A stretch of 64,000 nt of DNA from positions 1 to 64,000 of the forward strand of contig CAOKWH010000001.1 in assembly GCA_948473085.1 (NCBI GenBank), read 5' to 3'. Below, piece after piece: positions 11,274 through 20,764 of this stretch (positions within the stretch are counted from its first letter, which is position 1; the number at the start of each line of letters is the position of its first letter). The DNA is from an uncultured Clostridia bacterium (GTDB taxonomy: Bacteria > Bacillota > Clostridia > Oscillospirales > Ruminococcaceae). Below the pieces are notes generated by a model. It saw only the letters and a program-made list of their open reading frames with translations, was not told where the DNA came from and searched no databases. The position numbers and the translations under genes were made by a program.

Positions 11274-11939
11274 CTAAGCCCCGCCCCGGATAAACCGGTC
11301 CACCCGGGCCGGGGCGTTTTCGTCCCCGACAAAATAGACAATATCGCCATCGTGGATGTGGTTGTATGGGCCGGGGGACAGGATGAGCTGCTCCCCCCGG
11401 CGAATGGCAATGACTGTTGCCGTGGTGTTGTGCCAAAAGTTCACCTCGGCCAGCGTCTTGCCGGCGCAGAAGGAGCCAGGGGCCACCGTTATCTCAAAAG
11501 GGGTAAAGGGATTGAGGTTCTGGAAGCGCTCGGCCCGGTCCATCAGGGCAGCAAGTTTTTCCCGCAGATGCAGCATCAGCTGTATTTCGGCATCAATATC
11601 CTGCTGGATGCTCTGACGCAGCTGGCTCATGGTTTCCACTCCTGCAAACTGCTGAATATATTTAATGGCCTTGTCCACCGAGGTGATGACAACGCCGCTG
11701 CCCTTTTCGGCATCCACAATGCCCATATCCGAGAGCAGGCAGATGGCCCGCCGGGCTGTTTCCGGGGATACATGGTACTTGCTGGCCAGGGAGGACCGGG
11801 CATAAATGCGGTCCCCCACCTTGTACTGCTGCTTGGCAATTTGAGTAGCGATATCCACTGCTATCTGCTGGTAACGGGGCATGGTCTCCTTGGGCTTGCC
11901 CTTTTCACTGGTACTCATCGGACTTCCTTCCTTCATCAC
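11274..11939 (-). CDS. GntR-family regulator with C-terminal RCK_C/TrkA_C domain (BusR-like)
   Basis: N-terminal winged helix (YQQIAVDIATQIAKQQYKVGDRIYARSSLASKYHVSPETARRAICLLSDMGIVDAEKGSGVVIT) and C-terminal GKTLAEVNFWHNTTATVIAIRRGEQLILSPGPYNHIHDGDIVYFVGDENA, typical of RCK_C. Confidence 0.88.
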   Translation of the reverse strand: MMKEGSPMSTSEKGKPKETMPRYQQIAVDIATQIAKQQYKVGDRIYARSSLASKYHVSPETARRAICLLSDMGIVDAEKGSGVVITSVDKAIKYIQQFAGVETMSQLRQSIQQDIDAEIQLMLHLREKLAALMDRAERFQNLNPFTPFEITVAPGSFCAGKTLAEVNFWHNTTATVIAIRRGEQLILSPGPYNHIHDGDIVYFVGDENAPARVDRFIRGGA

Positions 11940-12004
11940 ATACTGCTACCCCTGGGCGGGATGACTGACAGTATTTTGCCCCATTCTGTTGGATTATAAT
12001 GGGC

Positions 12005-12412
12005 TTAAAGGGTATAATCCTCCACCTTGCCCATAAAGCAGAAGGTGGCCTGCCGGGCTGTAAACTGCAGCAACACCAGCTGCCCGCTGTCCGCCCCCAT
12101 CGGGAAAATGCGCTCCAATTCCGGCAGCCAAAGCTCCTGCTTTTTCTCCCTGCTTGTGCAGATGGACACATCCCCCACCAGTGTTACACTGCCGCCGGGA
12201 GCCTCATAACTGATGCAGGACTTGGGGTTTTGGCTAAAGTTCTGTGTCTTTTTGGAAGAGGCCCGGGCAAAAAAGTAGAATGTCCGGATGCTCTCGGTGT
12301 GCAGCTTGGTCATTACACTGGCCCGGGGATAGCCATCCGCCCCCACGCATGTCAGGGTTACAGTACCGCACTGCCGGAGCAGTTCCTCCGCTTTGGCAAC
12401 TGCCTGATTCAT
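12005..12412 (-). CDS. Pyridoxamine 5'-phosphate oxidase family protein
   Basis: VTLTCVGADGYPRASVMTKLHTESIRTFYFFARASSKKTQNFSQNPKSCISYEAPGGSVTLVGDVSI, a PNPOx-like split-barrel fold. Confidence 0.82.
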   Translation of the reverse strand: MNQAVAKAEELLRQCGTVTLTCVGADGYPRASVMTKLHTESIRTFYFFARASSKKTQNFSQNPKSCISYEAPGGSVTLVGDVSICTSREKKQELWLPELERIFPMGADSGQLVLLQFTARQATFCFMGKVEDYTL

Positions 12413-12557
12413 TTTCTATCCTCCACTTCCTACTTTTTATAAGGGACTTGTGCCTTTACTGCAAATAAATTATGCAATTTCTCTTTGTTAAAATAATTGT
12501 AAATTATATGGGCAGCTACCTGTTACCGCAACCGCCCGATAAATTGAAAGCTGTCAA

Positions 12558-12848
12558 TCAGCCCCTTTTTAAATAGTCACATACAATGTCATGCAGTTCA
12601 ATATATGGGGTATCTTTCAGGCTTTCCCCCGAGTTTTCACAGGTTAATCTTAACTTCCCAACAGCTTGATTCCCATAGCCGTCAATAACCTCCATCATCC
12701 TTGTGATAAGCTCGGAAGTAATCCCATAATGCTTCTCCCGCATCCCTTCGTCATCCTCTTGCTCTAACGCTGTTTGGACACAGCTTTCTTGGATATCGGC
12801 AAGCGTTTTTAGAAATTCCCTTTGAAAATTATTCAAATTATCTGCCAT
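12558..12848 (-). CDS. Hypothetical protein (96-101 aa)
   Basis: MADNLNNFQREFLKTLADIQESCVQTALEQEDDEGMREKHYGITSELITRMMEVIDGYGN...; coherent helical composition; no family recognised. Confidence 0.5.
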   Translation of the reverse strand: MADNLNNFQREFLKTLADIQESCVQTALEQEDDEGMREKHYGITSELITRMMEVIDGYGNQAVGKLRLTCENSGESLKDTPYIELHDIVCDYLKRG

Positions 12849-13309
12849 AATCAACCTGCCCATCAGGATTTATCACTCTGATTATAGCACAGCCCATCTT
12901 TCCCTTCAAGCTGCGAATCGTGAAATCGCTGGCGCTTAGCTCCATGCCTGCAAAAAATCTGTTTGCAGATAGTATACCACAGCTTTGATTGCCCTGTATA
13001 GCAATATTTTTTCTGTAAAAGGGAGATAAAACCGCTTTTCCTGTTGATATGCCCCTTTCTAAAGCAGCGCAGCTTTTCCGCCATCCTGCGGCAGCTTTAT
13101 CCGTCAGCACTTTGCCTAATAGGCACGCATTGCAGCGGACAAAACGGCCCCCTTTACAAAGCAGAAAATTTATGCTACCATAACAGCTATTCCCACAAAA
13201 CAGTTCAATATAGAACATTTTAGCCAGCCACATAATACCAGGCCGGAACGGAAGAATAAATAAGGATGCCTGCCGGGCCAACGGATGAATTATAGGAGAT
13301 GATTTCTTT

Positions 13310-14683
13310 ATGGAGCAGGACAGCAAAATAACCCTATTTGAACACACCCCCATTCCAAAAGCGGTCATGCAGCTTTCGGTGCCCACCATTCTCAGCTCGC
13401 TGGTTATGGTGCTGTACAATTTAGCGGACACCTACTTTGTAGGGATGTTGGGCGACCCGGTGCAGAATGCCGCTGTTACCCTGGCATCGCCTCTGCTGCT
13501 GGCCTTTAACGCTGTAAACAACCTGTTTGGCGTGGGCAGTTCCAGCATGATGAGCCGGGCCCTGGGCCGCAAGGATTACGAAACGGTTTCCCACAGCTCA
13601 GCCTTTGGGTTTTACTGCGCCCTGTTTAGCGGGCTGCTGTTCTCGCTGCTGTGCGGCCTGTTTTCCGCCCCGCTGATGGGGCTGCTGGGTGCGGATGCCG
13701 TTACAGCCGAAACCACCTATGCCTACATGTTCTGGACAGTTATCTGCGGCGCAACCCCGGCTATCCTCAATGTGGTGCTGGCCTATCTGGTCCGGGCGGA
13801 AGGTTCCTCCCTGCAGGCCAGTATTGGCACCATGAGCGGCTGTATCTTAAACATGATTTTAGACCCCATCTTCATCCTGCCCTGGGGGCTGGGAATGGGA
13901 GCGGCCGGAGCTGGCCTGGCCACCTTCCTTTCCAACTGTGTGGCCTGCCTGTACTTTATGGTGCTGCTGTTTATCAAGCGGGGCAAAACCTATGTGTGCG
14001 TCAACCCCCGCAAGCTGAAAGCCCGGGATGGCATTGCCTTTGGTGTGTTCCAGGTGGGCGTTCCCGCCTCTATCCAGAACCTGCTGAATGTCACCGGCAT
14101 GACACTGCTCAACAACTTTACAGCTGCCTATGGCGCGGGGGCTGTGGCCGCTATGGGCATCAGCTTTCGTATCTACATGGTGCCCATGCAGGTGGCAATG
14201 GGGCTTTCCCAGGGCATTATGCCGCTGGTCAGCTATAACTACGCCAGCGATAACATAAAGCGGATGAAAAACACCATCTACTTTGCAGCCAAAATTGTGC
14301 TTTGCATTATTACAGCAGTTTCGGCTCTGTATTTTATCACCCCCGGCACCTTTATCTCGCTGTTTATGAACAATGCCGAAATTATCGCCTATGGCACCCG
14401 CTTCCTGCGGGGGTTCTGCCTGGGCCTGCCCTTTATCTGTATGGACTTTTTGGCTGTTGGTGTGTTCCAGGCAGTAGGTATGGGCAAGGAAGCGCTGATT
14501 TTTGCCGTGCTGCGAAAAATTATACTGGAAATTCCCGCCCTGTTCCTCTATAACTGGCTGTTCCCGCTGTACGGGCTTCCCTATGCCCAGTTTACAGCCG
14601 AGGTAATCCTGGCCATCTCTGCCCTGTTTGTCCTGCGGCGGCTGTTCCGGCAGCTGGCGAAGGAACATCCTAACCTGGCTTGA
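13310..14683 (+). CDS. MATE family efflux transporter
   Basis: 457 aa, 12-TM; LFEHTPIPKAVMQLSVPTILSSLVMVLYNLADTYFVGMLGDPVQNAAVTLASPLLLAFNAVNNLFGVGSSSMMSRALGRKDYE is typical of MATE/NorM-like proteins. Confidence 0.95.
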   Translation: MEQDSKITLFEHTPIPKAVMQLSVPTILSSLVMVLYNLADTYFVGMLGDPVQNAAVTLASPLLLAFNAVNNLFGVGSSSMMSRALGRKDYETVSHSSAFGFYCALFSGLLFSLLCGLFSAPLMGLLGADAVTAETTYAYMFWTVICGATPAILNVVLAYLVRAEGSSLQASIGTMSGCILNMILDPIFILPWGLGMGAAGAGLATFLSNCVACLYFMVLLFIKRGKTYVCVNPRKLKARDGIAFGVFQVGVPASIQNLLNVTGMTLLNNFTAAYGAGAVAAMGISFRIYMVPMQVAMGLSQGIMPLVSYNYASDNIKRMKNTIYFAAKIVLCIITAVSALYFITPGTFISLFMNNAEIIAYGTRFLRGFCLGLPFICMDFLAVGVFQAVGMGKEALIFAVLRKIILEIPALFLYNWLFPLYGLPYAQFTAEVILAISALFVLRRLFRQLAKEHPNLA

Positions 14684-14687
14684 TATA

Positions 14688-14721
14688 GGGCCTCCAAAGC
14701 TGCTGCTTTGGGGGCTTTTTG
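14688..14721 (+). terminator. Intrinsic terminator of the MATE gene
   Basis: GCCTCCAAAGC-TGCT-GCTTTGGGGGC-TTTTT directly after the stop. Confidence 0.8.
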
Positions 14722-14804
14722 TCTGTGCTAACAGCAAATAGAGGTTGAATGGACAGCGCCATGGTGCTATACTTTAGCCAAAACAGATGGAAAGGATAAA
14801 CAAT

Positions 14805-15236
14805 ATGGAAAAGCAAGCACACCCTATCCATGATGGGATATCCCCTATTATTGTCCCCGAGGCCGGAGAGACCGAACAGTTCCAGCTGCTCTGGGATATG
14901 CTGGTGCCACCGGCCGGCCAGGCCAAAACCGCCCAGGGGGAGCTGATTCGCATTGCGGGCAGAATCCAGCATGAACTGCTGGACAACGGCGGGATGAACT
15001 GGGATGACGAGTACCGGTGCATGCTGCGTACTTTCCCTCAGTATCTACAGCTTGGCACTGCCTTCAACGAGGAGGACCAGAAGGCGGCGGAACTGCTGGT
15101 GGGCCTGATTCTTGCGGATGGCGATGCCGGCCGGATAAACGGCTTTTTCTGTTCGGCCCTGTGTGCCTGCGCCGTCGCCTGGGTACAGCAGAACCCAACC
15201 GTACTTCCCCCGCTAAAGGCGGAATATACGCGATAG
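14805..15236 (+). CDS. Hypothetical protein (143 aa)
   Basis: MEKQAHPIHDGISPIIVPEAGETEQFQLLWDMLVPPAGQAKTAQGELIRIAGRIQHELLDNGGMNWDDEYRCMLRTFPQYLQLG...; GGAAAGGA ribosome-binding site. Confidence 0.6.
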   Translation: MEKQAHPIHDGISPIIVPEAGETEQFQLLWDMLVPPAGQAKTAQGELIRIAGRIQHELLDNGGMNWDDEYRCMLRTFPQYLQLGTAFNEEDQKAAELLVGLILADGDAGRINGFFCSALCACAVAWVQQNPTVLPPLKAEYTR

Positions 15237-15296
15237 GGTTTGGATTTCCCCCATATAAAATGCCCAAAACAGGCCACACCCAACTATAAAACTGCC

Positions 15297-15337
15297 AAAA
15301 AAGCGGAGCAGGTACCCAGTACCCGCTCCGCTCTTTT
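15297..15337. terminator. Bidirectional-looking hairpin in the convergent interval
   Basis: AAAAGCGGAGC...GCTCCGCTCTTTT. Confidence 0.6.
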
Positions 15338-15352
15338 GGGATCATGCACATG

Positions 15353-15381
15353 AAAAAGCGAGTACAACGGTACTCGCTTCT
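15353..15381 (-). terminator. Intrinsic terminator of rpsU
   Basis: Minus strand GAAGCGAGTAC-CGTT-GTACTCGCTTTTTC. Confidence 0.75.
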
Positions 15382-15403
15382 GCACGGTATTATCAAGTAA
15401 AGC

Positions 15404-15580
15404 TTACTTGAACTTGCGCTTACGCGCAGCCTCGGACTTCTTCTTGCGCTTTACGGAAGGCTTTTCATAATGTTCTCTCTTACGAACTTCTGCCAGAACG
15501 CCGGACTTTGCACACTGTCTCTTAAAACGGCGCAGCGCGCTCTCCAAAGATTCGTTGTCCTTGATTCTGATCTCTGACAT
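15404..15580 (-). CDS. rpsU: 30S ribosomal protein S21
   Basis: [58 protein letters not shown]. Confidence 0.96.
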   Translation of the reverse strand: MSEIRIKDNESLESALRRFKRQCAKSGVLAEVRKREHYEKPSVKRKKKSEAARKRKFK

Positions 15581-15749
15581 TTCCATTTCCCTCCCTCGCC
15601 ACACGGCAGGAGCTTTCATCCGCCGAAATCTGCCACATTAGCTGACAGACTAAGTGGATAACAAAAGATATTATACTAAATCCGGCAGACAGTGTCAAGA
15701 CCTTTTATAGCAATGCTATACTAAAATATTCCTTTGGCCTGTTTTTTGG

Positions 15750-18161
15750 TTAGCCCTTACAAACAATGTTCACCAGCTTACCGGGGACATAGATCTCCTT
15801 TACAATCTGCTTGCCGGCAATCAGCTCGGCCACAGCCGGGTCGGCCTTGGCCAAAGCAATAGCCTCCGGAGCGGCGATATCTGCCGGCACCTGCAGCCGG
15901 GCCTTGATTTTGCCCGCTATCTGCACCACAATCTCCACCGTGCTGTCCACACACTTGGCCGGGTCGTAGCCAGGCCAGGTCTGGCCGCTGATCTGTCCGG
16001 CAAAGCCCATCTGCTCCCAAACCTCCTCGGTCAGGTGGGGAGCAAAGGGGTTGGCAAGCAGCAGCAGGGTTTTAAACTCCCCTGTGGTGATACTGCCAGC
16101 GTCGTAAATCTCGTTGAGCAATGTCATCATCGCGGCAATGGCAGTGTTAAACTTCATTGCCTCAATATCCTCAGTGACCTTTTTCACCGTCTTATGGAAG
16201 CTGCTTTCCAGCCCGGCGCTGTATCCCTCGCCCTCCGCGGCAATTTCCATCAGGTTCCACAGCCGGTCCAGGAACCGCTTGCAGCCCTTGATAGCCGAGG
16301 CGTTCCAGGTGGCGCTCTTTTCAAAGTCGCCAATGAACATCTCATACAACCGCAGGGTATCGGCGCCATATTCCTTCACAATATCGTCGGGGTTTACCAC
16401 ATTGCCCCGGCTCTTGCTCATCTTTTCGCCGTTCTCTCCCAAAATCATGCCATGGCTGGTGCGCTTGGCATAGGGCTCCGGGGTGCTTACCACACCAATA
16501 TCGTACAGGAACTTGTGCCAGAACCGGGAGTAGAGCAGATGCAGGGTGGTGTGCTCCATACCGCCGTTGTACCAATCCACCGGTGCCCAGTAGTCCAGCG
16601 CCTCCTTGGAGGCCAGCTCCTTGTTATTGTGGGGGTCGCAGTACCGCAGGTAGTACCAGGAGGAACCGGCCCACTGGGGCATGGTATCGGTTTCCCGCTT
16701 GGCAGGGGCGCCGCAGACGGGGCAGGGAGTGTTTACCCAGTCCTCAATGGCGGCCAACGGGCTTTCGCCGTTGTCGGTTGGCTCGTAGCTCTCCACCTCG
16801 GGCAGGCGCAGCGGCAGCTGCTCCTCCGGCACCGCCACCATGCCGCAGTGAGGGCAATGGATGATGGGGATGGGCTCCCCCCAGTACCGCTGGCGGGAGA
16901 ACACCCAATCCCTGAGCTTGTAGTTCACCTTTTCCCGGCCCTTACCGTTTTCAGCCAGCCACTGGATCATCTTCTGCTTGGCTTCCTCCACCGACAGGCC
17001 GTTGAGGATACCGCTGTTCACCAAGATACCGGTGTCACAGTCGGTAAAGGCGGCCTCGGCCACATTGCCGCCAGCCACAACCTCAATAATGGGCAGGTCA
17101 AACTTCTTGGCAAACTCCCAGTCCCGCTCGTCATGGCCGGGCACCGCCATAATGGCGCCGGTGCCATAGGTCATGAGTACATAATCGGAGATAAAAATGG
17201 GAATTTCCCCGCCGGTAACCGGATTGATACCGTTTACCCCGGCGATACGCACGCCGGTTTTCTCCTTGTTCATCTCCGCCCGTTCAAAGTCGGACTTGCG
17301 GGCGGCCTCCTGCTGGTAGGCGTGTACCTCCTCCAGGTTGGTTATCTGTCCGGCCCATTTTTCCACATAGGGGTGCTCCGGCGCTATAACCATATAGGTG
17401 GCGCCATATAATGTATCCGGCCGGGTGGAAAATACCGTGAGCACATCCCCGGCAGTGGTGGCAAAGTCGATTTCCGCGCCGGTGGAGCGGCCAATCCAGT
17501 TGATTTGGGAGGTTTTAACCCGCTCAATATAATCCACACTGTCCAGATCGTCTATCAGCCGCTGGGCGTACTGGGTGATGCCCAGCATCCACTGGTTTTT
17601 CACCTTATGCACCACTTCGCCGCCGCACCGCTCGCAGACGCCGTTTACGACCTCCTCGTTGGCCAGCACGCATTTGCAGGAGGTGCACCAGTTGACCGAC
17701 ATCTCCTTTTTATAGGCTAAGCCGTGCTTAAACAGCTGCAGGAAAATCCACTGGGTCCAGCGATAGTAATCCGGGTCGGTGGTGTTGATCTCCCGGGTCC
17801 AATCGAACGAGAGGCCCAGGCTTTTCAGCTGGTGCTTGAAATTGGCCACATTGTTTTTGGTGACAATTTCGGGGTGAATGTGGTTTTTAATGGCAAAATT
17901 TTCGGTGGGCAGGCCAAAGGCGTCCCAACCCATGGTGTACAGAACATTGTAGCCCTGCATCCGGCGCTTTCTGGCCACAATATCCAAAGCAGTGTAGGAC
18001 CGGGGGTGCCCCACATGCAGCCCCTGCCCCGAGGGGTAGGGGAACTCCACCAACGGGTAGAATTTGGGCTTGGTGTAGTCATCGGTGGCAGCAAAGGTGT
18101 TGTCCCGCTCCCAGATGTCCTGCCACTTTTTTTCAACTTGGGCAAAATCGTACTTCATCAT
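15750..18161 (-). CDS. leuS: Leucyl-tRNA synthetase
   Basis: 803 aa; [51 protein letters not shown] (HIGH-like), [21 protein letters not shown] (KMSKS). Confidence 0.98.
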   Translation of the reverse strand: MMKYDFAQVEKKWQDIWERDNTFAATDDYTKPKFYPLVEFPYPSGQGLHVGHPRSYTALDIVARKRRMQGYNVLYTMGWDAFGLPTENFAIKNHIHPEIVTKNNVANFKHQLKSLGLSFDWTREINTTDPDYYRWTQWIFLQLFKHGLAYKKEMSVNWCTSCKCVLANEEVVNGVCERCGGEVVHKVKNQWMLGITQYAQRLIDDLDSVDYIERVKTSQINWIGRSTGAEIDFATTAGDVLTVFSTRPDTLYGATYMVIAPEHPYVEKWAGQITNLEEVHAYQQEAARKSDFERAEMNKEKTGVRIAGVNGINPVTGGEIPIFISDYVLMTYGTGAIMAVPGHDERDWEFAKKFDLPIIEVVAGGNVAEAAFTDCDTGILVNSGILNGLSVEEAKQKMIQWLAENGKGREKVNYKLRDWVFSRQRYWGEPIPIIHCPHCGMVAVPEEQLPLRLPEVESYEPTDNGESPLAAIEDWVNTPCPVCGAPAKRETDTMPQWAGSSWYYLRYCDPHNNKELASKEALDYWAPVDWYNGGMEHTTLHLLYSRFWHKFLYDIGVVSTPEPYAKRTSHGMILGENGEKMSKSRGNVVNPDDIVKEYGADTLRLYEMFIGDFEKSATWNASAIKGCKRFLDRLWNLMEIAAEGEGYSAGLESSFHKTVKKVTEDIEAMKFNTAIAAMMTLLNEIYDAGSITTGEFKTLLLLANPFAPHLTEEVWEQMGFAGQISGQTWPGYDPAKCVDSTVEIVVQIAGKIKARLQVPADIAAPEAIALAKADPAVAELIAGKQIVKEIYVPGKLVNIVCKG

Positions 18162-18193
18162 AAAAAAGACTTCCTTCCCTTTCGGCCTGGCAA

Positions 18194-18556
18194 TCAGGCA
18201 GGCTTTACTATCTCTGTAATATCAACCTCCGGCGCATCCCGCCATAGTCGCTCCAGAGAGTAAAACTCCCGTACCTCGCCCCGGAACAGGTGGACAATTA
18301 CGGTGCCGTAGTCCAGCAGAACCCAGTCGGCGGTGTTGTAGCCCTCAAAGCTGCGGGCCTCGATGCCCAGCTTGCCCAGCTGCTCATCCACCTCGTCGGC
18401 AATGGCCTTCACCTGGGGAACATTCTGCCCGGTGGCAATGATGAAATAATCCCCCAGTGTGGTGTGTTCATGAATATCCAGCAGCTTGATATCTTCGCCC
18501 TTTTTGGCGTCGATCAGCTGGACGATTTTTTTCGCCAGTTCCAGCTCTGTCATCAA
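18194..18556 (-). CDS. rsfS: Ribosome silencing factor
   Basis: [48 protein letters not shown]...[40 protein letters not shown]. Confidence 0.95.
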   Translation of the reverse strand: MMTELELAKKIVQLIDAKKGEDIKLLDIHEHTTLGDYFIIATGQNVPQVKAIADEVDEQLGKLGIEARSFEGYNTADWVLLDYGTVIVHLFRGEVREFYSLERLWRDAPEVDITEIVKPA

Positions 18557-18568
18557 ATCTCTTCCTTT

Positions 18569-19780
18569 CTATATCAAAATGCCGTATTCCTCCATTACCT
18601 GGATGGTATCCTGGGTAAGGGGGGTGGCCGTTTTCTGCATCTTCTGTTTGGTAAACAGCAGCGATTCCCGGATGGCCGCATCCAAATCCCGTCCGGCCAG
18701 CTCCCGCAGGCGGATGGCGTCGGGATACTCCCGCTCGGCGGAAGTAAGATCGGCCACATAGATAATTTTTTCAAACAGGCTCATTCCTGCCCGGCCGGTG
18801 GTGTGGTAAGCCACACCGGTTACAATATCCCGGTTGTAAACCCCCAATTCCTCCTCTATATAGGCCGCAGCAGCGGGGCCGTGCCAGATGGCGGGTACCT
18901 GGCTGAACAAGTTGTCATTGATTATAGCAGACTTTAGCGGCTCATGCAACCGCTTTAACAGGGAAAACTGCTGTTGATGGGGGATGTTTTTGCAACTATC
19001 GTGCAGCACCCCCGCTATATAGCACAGCTGTTCACTGGCACCGTACTGCCGGGCCAGCTCCCGGGCCTTTTCGGCCACATTCATGGAATGGACAAAGCGC
19101 TCCGGTTTTTCCCGCTCCCGGGCCAGGGCAATATACTGCCCAAACGGCCATGGGTAGTCCTCCGGGTCGGTGCCATAGAGGCCATTCTGCCAGATGTAGT
19201 CCAGCACTGCCGGGGAAACTCCCAGCCGGGCGGCATCCCGGCAGCCGGCAGCAAGTTGCCGGCGTATCCCGGTGGAGGAAACTGCAAACGCCGGGGCGTG
19301 TATAATGCTGGTTTCCCCACCCAGGGCAGCAATGCGGGCGGCCTGCTGCTCCAGCTGGGCCGGGGTATCCTCCCCCCGCTCCATTGTACAGATGGTGGCC
19401 AGCCGCACCAGCTCCTCCCCCCGGTGCCAATCCAGCACTGTGCAGAACATATCGCTGCCAGTGAGGAAGTAAAAGCTGCTGCCGGGATACAGCTCATGCA
19501 GCTGCGCAAGGGTATCCACCGTATAGCTGGGGGCGGGACGCTGCTGTTCCAGCCTGCACAATTCAAAACCCGGATGCCCCTGCAGGGCCAGCTCCACCAT
19601 CCGGCAACGGTGCTCGCCGGCCGGCAGGTCCGGCACCTCCTTATGCGGGGGAACTGCCGTGGGCACAAACAGCACCCAGTCCAGCCCCAGCTGCCCGGCA
19701 AAGGTGCCGGCCAGGCGGATGTGCCCATTGTGAATCGGGCTGAAGGTGCCGCCCAATACTCCTATCTTCACTGCTGCCAA
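18569..19780 (-). CDS. nadD: Fused nicotinate-nucleotide adenylyltransferase (NadD) + YqeK-type HD hydrolase
   Basis: One 403-aa ORF: N-half KIGVLGGTFSPIHNGHIRLAGTFAGQLGLDWVLFVPTAVPPHKEV (NadD); C-half FVHSMNVAEKARELARQYGASEQLCYIAGVLHDSCKNI and YNRDIVTGVAYHTTGRAGMSLFEKIIYVADLTSAEREYP (YqeK). Confidence 0.93.
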   Translation of the reverse strand: MAAVKIGVLGGTFSPIHNGHIRLAGTFAGQLGLDWVLFVPTAVPPHKEVPDLPAGEHRCRMVELALQGHPGFELCRLEQQRPAPSYTVDTLAQLHELYPGSSFYFLTGSDMFCTVLDWHRGEELVRLATICTMERGEDTPAQLEQQAARIAALGGETSIIHAPAFAVSSTGIRRQLAAGCRDAARLGVSPAVLDYIWQNGLYGTDPEDYPWPFGQYIALAREREKPERFVHSMNVAEKARELARQYGASEQLCYIAGVLHDSCKNIPHQQQFSLLKRLHEPLKSAIINDNLFSQVPAIWHGPAAAAYIEEELGVYNRDIVTGVAYHTTGRAGMSLFEKIIYVADLTSAEREYPDAIRLRELAGRDLDAAIRESLLFTKQKMQKTATPLTQDTIQVMEEYGILI

Positions 19781-19796
19781 CTCCTTCTGCCTGGGC

Positions 19797-20099
19797 TTAC
19801 AGATCCTCTTTTTTCAAGCTGATTTTGGGGTCCTTCAGGTTGCGGCGAAACAGTACAAAACGGGTGCCAATCACCTGTACCACATCGCTGCCGGTAGCCT
19901 CTGCCAGATGGTCGGCGGCCTCCCGGGCGGAAACCGGGGCAGCATCCAGCACCCGGCCCTTTATCAGCTCCCGGGCGGTGAGGGCGTCGTCCGCCTGCTT
20001 AATCAGGTTTTCGGCAATACCCTCCTTGCCCACCTGCAGGATGGTATCCATACTGTTTGCCAGCCCTCTCAAGTGGGCTCTCTGCTTGCTTGTCAGCAT
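19797..20099 (-). CDS. yhbY: YhbY-family RNA-binding protein (CRM domain)
   Basis: MLTSKQRAHLRGLANSMDTILQVGKEGIAENLIKQADDALTARELIKGRVL. Confidence 0.94.
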   Translation of the reverse strand: MLTSKQRAHLRGLANSMDTILQVGKEGIAENLIKQADDALTARELIKGRVLDAAPVSAREAADHLAEATGSDVVQVIGTRFVLFRRNLKDPKISLKKEDL

Positions 20100-20134
20100 T
20101 GTTTGTATCTCCTTTAAAACTTCTTTTTTCGCTG

Positions 20135-20764
20135 TCAGTTGGCGGCCTTTGCGCTGCCCTCCGGAACAATCTCCCCAGTGCGGATGCCTGCCTCCACCTG
20201 GGCGGCCAGCTGCCGCAGCGCCTTGCCCCGATGGCTGATGGCGTCCTTTTCCTCATCCGGGTATTCGGCCATGCTCCGCTCCCCCACATAAAAGATGGGA
20301 TCGTACCCAAAGCCCCGATCCCCCCGGGTTTTGTAGCCAATCTGCCCGGGGCAGTCCGCCTGGCAGCTCAGCTCCCGGCCATCGGCCAGCACAAAGTGGA
20401 TGGCGCAGACATACTGGGCGCCCCGCTGCTCGGGCGGGGTATTTTGCAGCTCCTGCAGCAGCAGCTCAATCTTCTGGGGATGGGGCAGTTCCTCGCCGCC
20501 ATACCGGGCCGAATAGACCCCCGGGCGGCCGTCCAGTGCATCCACACAGAGGCCGGAATCATCGGCAATGACCGCGTGGCCGGTGTGTTCATGTACCGTC
20601 ATGGCTTTGATACGGGCATTGGCGGCAAAGGTGTCGCCATCCTCTACAATATCCAGGGCTATGCCCTCCTGCTTCATGCTTACCACATCAAAGCCCAGCG
20701 GCTCCAAAATCCGCTGGAACTCCCGCAGTTTTCCGGCATTGCCGGTGGCTACAATGACCTTCAT
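20135..20764 (-). CDS. rdgB: XTP/dITP diphosphatase (RdgB/HAM1)
   Basis: MKVIVATGNAGKLREFQRILEPLGFDVVSM...VIADDSGLCVDALDGRPGVYSARYGGE...GDRGFGYDPIFYVGERSMAEYPDEEKDAISHRGKAL. Confidence 0.96.
   Translation of the reverse strand: MKVIVATGNAGKLREFQRILEPLGFDVVSMKQEGIALDIVEDGDTFAANARIKAMTVHEHTGHAVIADDSGLCVDALDGRPGVYSARYGGEELPHPQKIELLLQELQNTPPEQRGAQYVCAIHFVLADGRELSCQADCPGQIGYKTRGDRGFGYDPIFYVGERSMAEYPDEEKDAISHRGKALRQLAAQVEAGIRTGEIVPEGSAKAAN

Noticed and set aside
12838-13431. 197-aa minus-strand ORF between the small hypothetical gene and MATE
   Set aside because: Overlaps the start of the MATE gene; sequence looks non-coding and its C-terminal end overlaps the neighbouring small ORF.
15297-15400. 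Possible T-box or riboswitch near rpsU/leuS (GGTACCCAGTACCC)
   Set aside because: Lies downstream of rpsU, in convergent terminator hairpins; no T-box core motif and no aminoacyl-tRNA synthetase start nearby in the right orientation.
16035-17411. 458-aa plus-strand ORF antisense to leuS (likewise 29304..30776 over topA, 39232..40458 over purL, 21828..22979 over smc)
   Set aside because: Antisense shadows of conserved genes created by codon bias; not supported as genes.
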